From the NCBI GenBank assembly GCA_032629725.1, contig JAFEVB010000018.1:496001-560000 (forward strand): DNA of 64,000 bases, in the 5' to 3' direction. The number at the start of each line of letters is the position of its first letter. Position 1 is the stretch's first letter. The translations under genes were made by a program, and so were the position numbers. The notes under the pieces are model-generated. The model saw only the letters and a list, made by a program, of their open reading frames with translations, made no database searches and had not been told where the DNA came from. Shown here one piece after another: positions 60,501 through 64,000 of the stretch. This DNA is from Gremmenia infestans. Lineage: Eukaryota > Ascomycota > Leotiomycetes > Helotiales > Hamatocanthoscyphaceae.

Positions 60501-63500
60501 ACGATTGCTTATGCTCGCGGAGAGCCACATGATCAAAATTCCCACCGACTTGGGAACTGGGACTCGATGTGTCTCACGCTCTGTCCTCCATTACACTAGA
60601 CTGGAACTCGCCGTGGTACGGAGCACTCGAGAGAGACGGAACTGCAGCATTCCGCTTTTCTAGGAGACACAGCATGTATTGGTACTTTGGAAATGAAAAG
60701 CTTGTCGAGGTTTGCCACCATACTGTAAGGAAAGCCTTGTGAGAGGGTCACTGGCCATCACATGTTATATCTCATGACTTGTATAGATCTGAGATCTCTA
60801 GATCTTGTCATGTTTGAAATATATGATGAACGGAAAAGGACGGGGGAAATGCTAGACTAAATCATACGGTACACAATCCGTTGAAATATCGCTCTCGGGA
60901 CATGGAATAGTAGAGTCAGGGCAGCGAAATCGACTGTCTGTCCCTTTAGGGCTAGAGATGATGATGAGAGCTTGGCCCTTTGATAGAGTCTCGCTAGTGG
61001 CAAAGCTAAGCGCGAAGTTGTTGTCGATAATTGCATGGATGAAAATTGTCTGGTTTGACTTAAGAATCTATGTGTAAGAGCAGAACTGTAAGACCATAAA
61101 ATTTGGAATGCTTAACTTTAGCTTCCTTTAGTTTGCTGCAACTTTCGTGTAGCAAACCTATAACCATCGCACGATATTGAGCAGAAAGCCGCCATTTCTT
61201 CCTCCGCTTGCCGCGGAAACTGAATTTGAAGGCCATACTCGAGTACTCGAATGCTATTGCGAGATAGGTGATCTGTGTGTGGCTTTCAGGACCTTGTCTC
61301 CGGAAATTCGCAATTAGATTTCTGACACATCTAACGAAACATAAACACAGAATCTGCAAGTATCAGAAACAGGCAAGAGAATATTCCAACACCTACCTAC
61401 GCCCACATGACCATCTGACCTGCAAACTGAAGCCGCAGGCTCCCATTGCTTGCGTACTCCACTCAATCCCGGACCCCTTCCCGAGTCTCTGGAAACCGTG
61501 TGGAGCCGCTAGGTTTATATCTTGGTACAAAGATACAAAGCCATGGCTTGGTTTCCCTATACATCCTTGTCGTATTGCATTGCTTTCTCAGGCGGTGTCT
61601 GTGTCCCCGCTGGCGTGCGTCGCTTGTGTCGGCTTCCTCGCGTTTTCTTTTACGACGCGTAGGTAAAAGAGGAAATGCAAGATGGCGATTAGCGGGAATC
61701 ATGGTGGTGCTCCTAAGGAGTCCCGGTGGTTTGGTTCGAAGGATGAGAGATCAACATGAAATGCCTTGGTGCGTCGGTATCTCCGTGGGATCTGTAATTG
61801 CTGGTGGTGGAGTGGGCAGAGTGAAGGGTGAGAAGGTGGAGTGCAGCTTCAGGGGTTTATTTGGCGGTAACGGCGAGTCGATAATAGGTTGGCGTGTTTA
61901 GCTAATCCCGGTGGATGATCTATGATTTTAATATGAGCCCTCAGCCTTGATGGTGACGACCTTTCTTTCAAGCTAGGTCCCAGTCGACACGTGGTCTATT
62001 CGGTTTGAAGGCCTTGTGTTGGTGTTTCTTCTTGCAGTGTCGGCTATCCTTCCTGTATTGTTGTAATTCGTACAGTACACCTTGAATAAAGGGGCTATTG
62101 GCTAGCAAAGATTGCCTACTGTAGGCGGCGGGCGGGAGCTCTTGGATCAAGTTGGATGAGCATAATTGTTTGACGAAAGCAAGCAAGCAAATTTCGAAGT
62201 TGGACCGCTGCACTTTTAGTCAAGTTGATTGGTCCCAAATGCGGAAATCAACACTTCATCCAGCATGCCAGCATCTGCGGACCTCTTCGCCGGTTCACTG
62301 TCCCGCATTATCGCACTACCGCCATGTTTTACAAGAAACGTGGCAGTACGTCCAATTTACTTTGATAGGTCGTCGTAACATGGAGAATCTATACCGATAG
62401 CAAGGTCCACGGCGCTGCATGCAGAAAGCCGTGTACTGTAATTCTTCGGTTGGAGGCGTGGGGTGAAGCAGGACTGGAAGCCTATGTAAATCTTTTGGGT
62501 TTCGTCTGCATAAGAGAGGGTCAAAATCACTATAAAATGAAACATTTTCTTTCGTTGAAACATTGATGTAATTCTGTTACAAGAGGCTCGGACTTGGAGA
62601 TCGTTTTGTGCATTGAAGCCTCTCGGCTGGACTGACAAAGAGAAGTGGAGCATTTACAAGCCGGCATCAGAAGGCGGTGTCACTAAACTTTGGGGCGGGG
62701 ATTTAGAGCGTCCCAATACCAAAGTTCAAAAGTGAAGCTACTCTCCCCCCCCCTTAATAAAGAGCATTTGTGGGTATTTCTACAAGGGGCCTAAGCCAAT
62801 GATGTCAATACAGCCAGGGCTTAGTGGGACCTTACAAGGACCTTACGGATACCCTTCACGGACCATTTACAAGGGCTGTAGCCATTCAGTTCTATAGATT
62901 TCTACGTATTGTGGGGATTTGACCCACAAATGCTCTTTATTAAGGGGGGGGGAGAGTAGAAGATGGTGGTGAAGTGCTGCGAGTACTAAGTAGCGATTGG
63001 TGGCATCCTAGCCCCTACTGGCGGGAAAAGGATTTATTTGCATGGATAATTGGACTGCTAAACTTAGTTATAGAAAGTATAGACCTGTGCGTGGTATAAG
63101 ACAAGGGTGCAGAAGGACCGGCGCGCGGGTAAGGGGAAATCGAAACATTCGCCCTCATGCGCATACAGTAGCATCATACTATAGGATGGTGCTGACTGCC
63201 GTGATGGATTGATCAGCTGTTCCTTAAAAGTGGAACGTAAGATACCTCTAAAATATGGTACTGTACTGTACTGAACTCTCAGCTACCCTCAGACTTCCTG
63301 CAACATAAGTTCCATGTCCTAAGTATGTGTATGTGTATGTGTAGACACGCATCTTTGGAATTGCTGCATTGTTTTATCAGATACTTATCAAGCACTTACT
63401 TCGTATCAAGCAATCGCATAAACTGCGTGAGTCTGTGACAGGAAGGCCGGTGATGATTGCGATCATACTCCGTAGTGCGGGAACCGGGCACTGGACCCTA

Positions 63501-64000
63501 GCCTGGCGCTCTTCCCGTCAAATCGCCGCGAACCAGACTGACGGGTTCTGCTAGAAACGCACTGGGCTGTAATGTTCCAGCACCAACCAGTCACGTTGCG
63601 TTGGCCTTGCCGGTTTCGAGAAGGCGGGTGGAAAGACAGGGCGGATTGGGAACAGCGACTGGACAGTACAGCAGTAGTGTGGTGTTGTGTTGTGCCGCAA
63701 CTGCAAAAGGAGCCGAGCTTGGGACACGAGTAGAGAGGGGGGAGGGTCATTTGATGTGCTGGTCAAGACACTTGTGCCCTAAACGTCGTACAGTACAGCA
63801 CTTTATTCTGTACCGCTGGCCTGGTAAATTTATGTGATGTCGACAATCTCTTTTGTAACCATCCGTAGTGCTGGCTTCACTTCAAGCACCTGGCTGGCAC
63901 TTGAAGGATTCCCCCTCAGTCAGTCTCCCTAGTACCTCTGCTGCATAGAGGCTGCCCAGCGCATCGCAATGCAATCGCCGTCTCCTTTCATGTCAATACG
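57506..64000. other. Gene-poor region of about 6.5 kb
   Basis: No open frame has a recognisable domain, sensible codon use over more than about 100 codons, or matching splice sites. The longest frames (61446-61901 plus; 61060-61359 minus) look random. Contents are the MITE at 62741-62956, a GATGCGATGTGATGCGATGC array near 58,335, GTATGT repeats near 63,322 and many TACGGAGTA/GTACTGTAC-like motifs. It may be a large regulatory region, or hold non-coding RNA or an unrecognised gene. Confidence 0.5.
62741..62956. mobile_element. 216-bp MITE with perfect 35-bp terminal inverted repeats
   Basis: The left end 62741-62775 (CTCT, nine C, TTAATAAAGAGCATTTGTGGGT) is the exact reverse complement of 62922-62956. 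TA dinucleotides flank both ends (62739-62740 and 62957-62958), as expected for target duplication by Tc1/mariner-type transposases. The interior has no coding capacity but contains short internal repeats (CTTACAAGGACCTTACGGA, ACAAGGG). Identical arms imply recent insertion or strong conversion. The source transposase is not in this window. Confidence 0.85.

Noticed and set aside
61446..61901. 151-codon plus-strand open frame
   Set aside because: Composition looks random, no domain, no splice context, and overlapping frames of similar length exist.

Overview
The window is genomic DNA of a filamentous ascomycete (Pezizomycotina). The evidence is short GT-AG introns of about 47-150 nt with CTAAC/CTGAC-type branch points, fungal gene families (Zn2Cys6 regulator, Cdc20, TFIIA large subunit, kelch-BTB protein), and a long AT-rich island whose retroelements carry the marks of repeat-induced point mutation (RIP). 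The compartment style fits Leotiomycetes or other RIP-active lineages, but the species cannot be read from the sequence.

Region 1, about 1-33,110: a gene-free, extremely AT-rich island in which CpA and TpG are nearly absent and TpA is abundant. It is a nest of LTR retrotransposons. Three insertions can be delimited by target-site duplications (TSDs): a 2.36-kb non-autonomous LTR element (3342-5702, TSD TTATT) inside a minus-strand Ty3/gypsy relic; a plus-strand chromodomain Ty3/gypsy element (10068-16527, TSD TTCTA); and a minus-strand relative of it (24382-30943, TSD GTAAG) that splits a Ty1/copia relic. A lone LTR, two more copies of the small element and a second minus-strand gypsy relic fill the rest. 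All coding frames are destroyed by transition-type stops.

Region 2, about 33,110-44,600: normal base composition, with four multi-exon genes. Three have coding problems: an unknown protein (33346-34740, one-base frame conflict at a G7 run), a dual-specificity phosphatase (35215-35920, in-frame TAA) and a Zn2Cys6 regulator (37769-39745, exon 1/exon 2 phase mismatch). The fourth, a JmjC protein (42594-44523), has one uncertain intron. They could be decaying near the RIP island, or the assembly may contain indel errors.

Region 3, about 46,900-57,500: conserved genes that read cleanly. They are a four-EF-hand calmodulin-like protein, a kelch-BTB protein of the LZTR1/Ral2 type, the APC/C activator Cdc20 (divergent from the kelch gene) and the TFIIA large subunit. 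Cdc20 and TFIIA sit head-to-tail. I see no pathway-level cluster.

Region 4, 57,506-64,000: no supportable gene. It holds a complete 216-bp MITE-like element with perfect 35-bp terminal inverted repeats and TA duplications, plus microsatellites.
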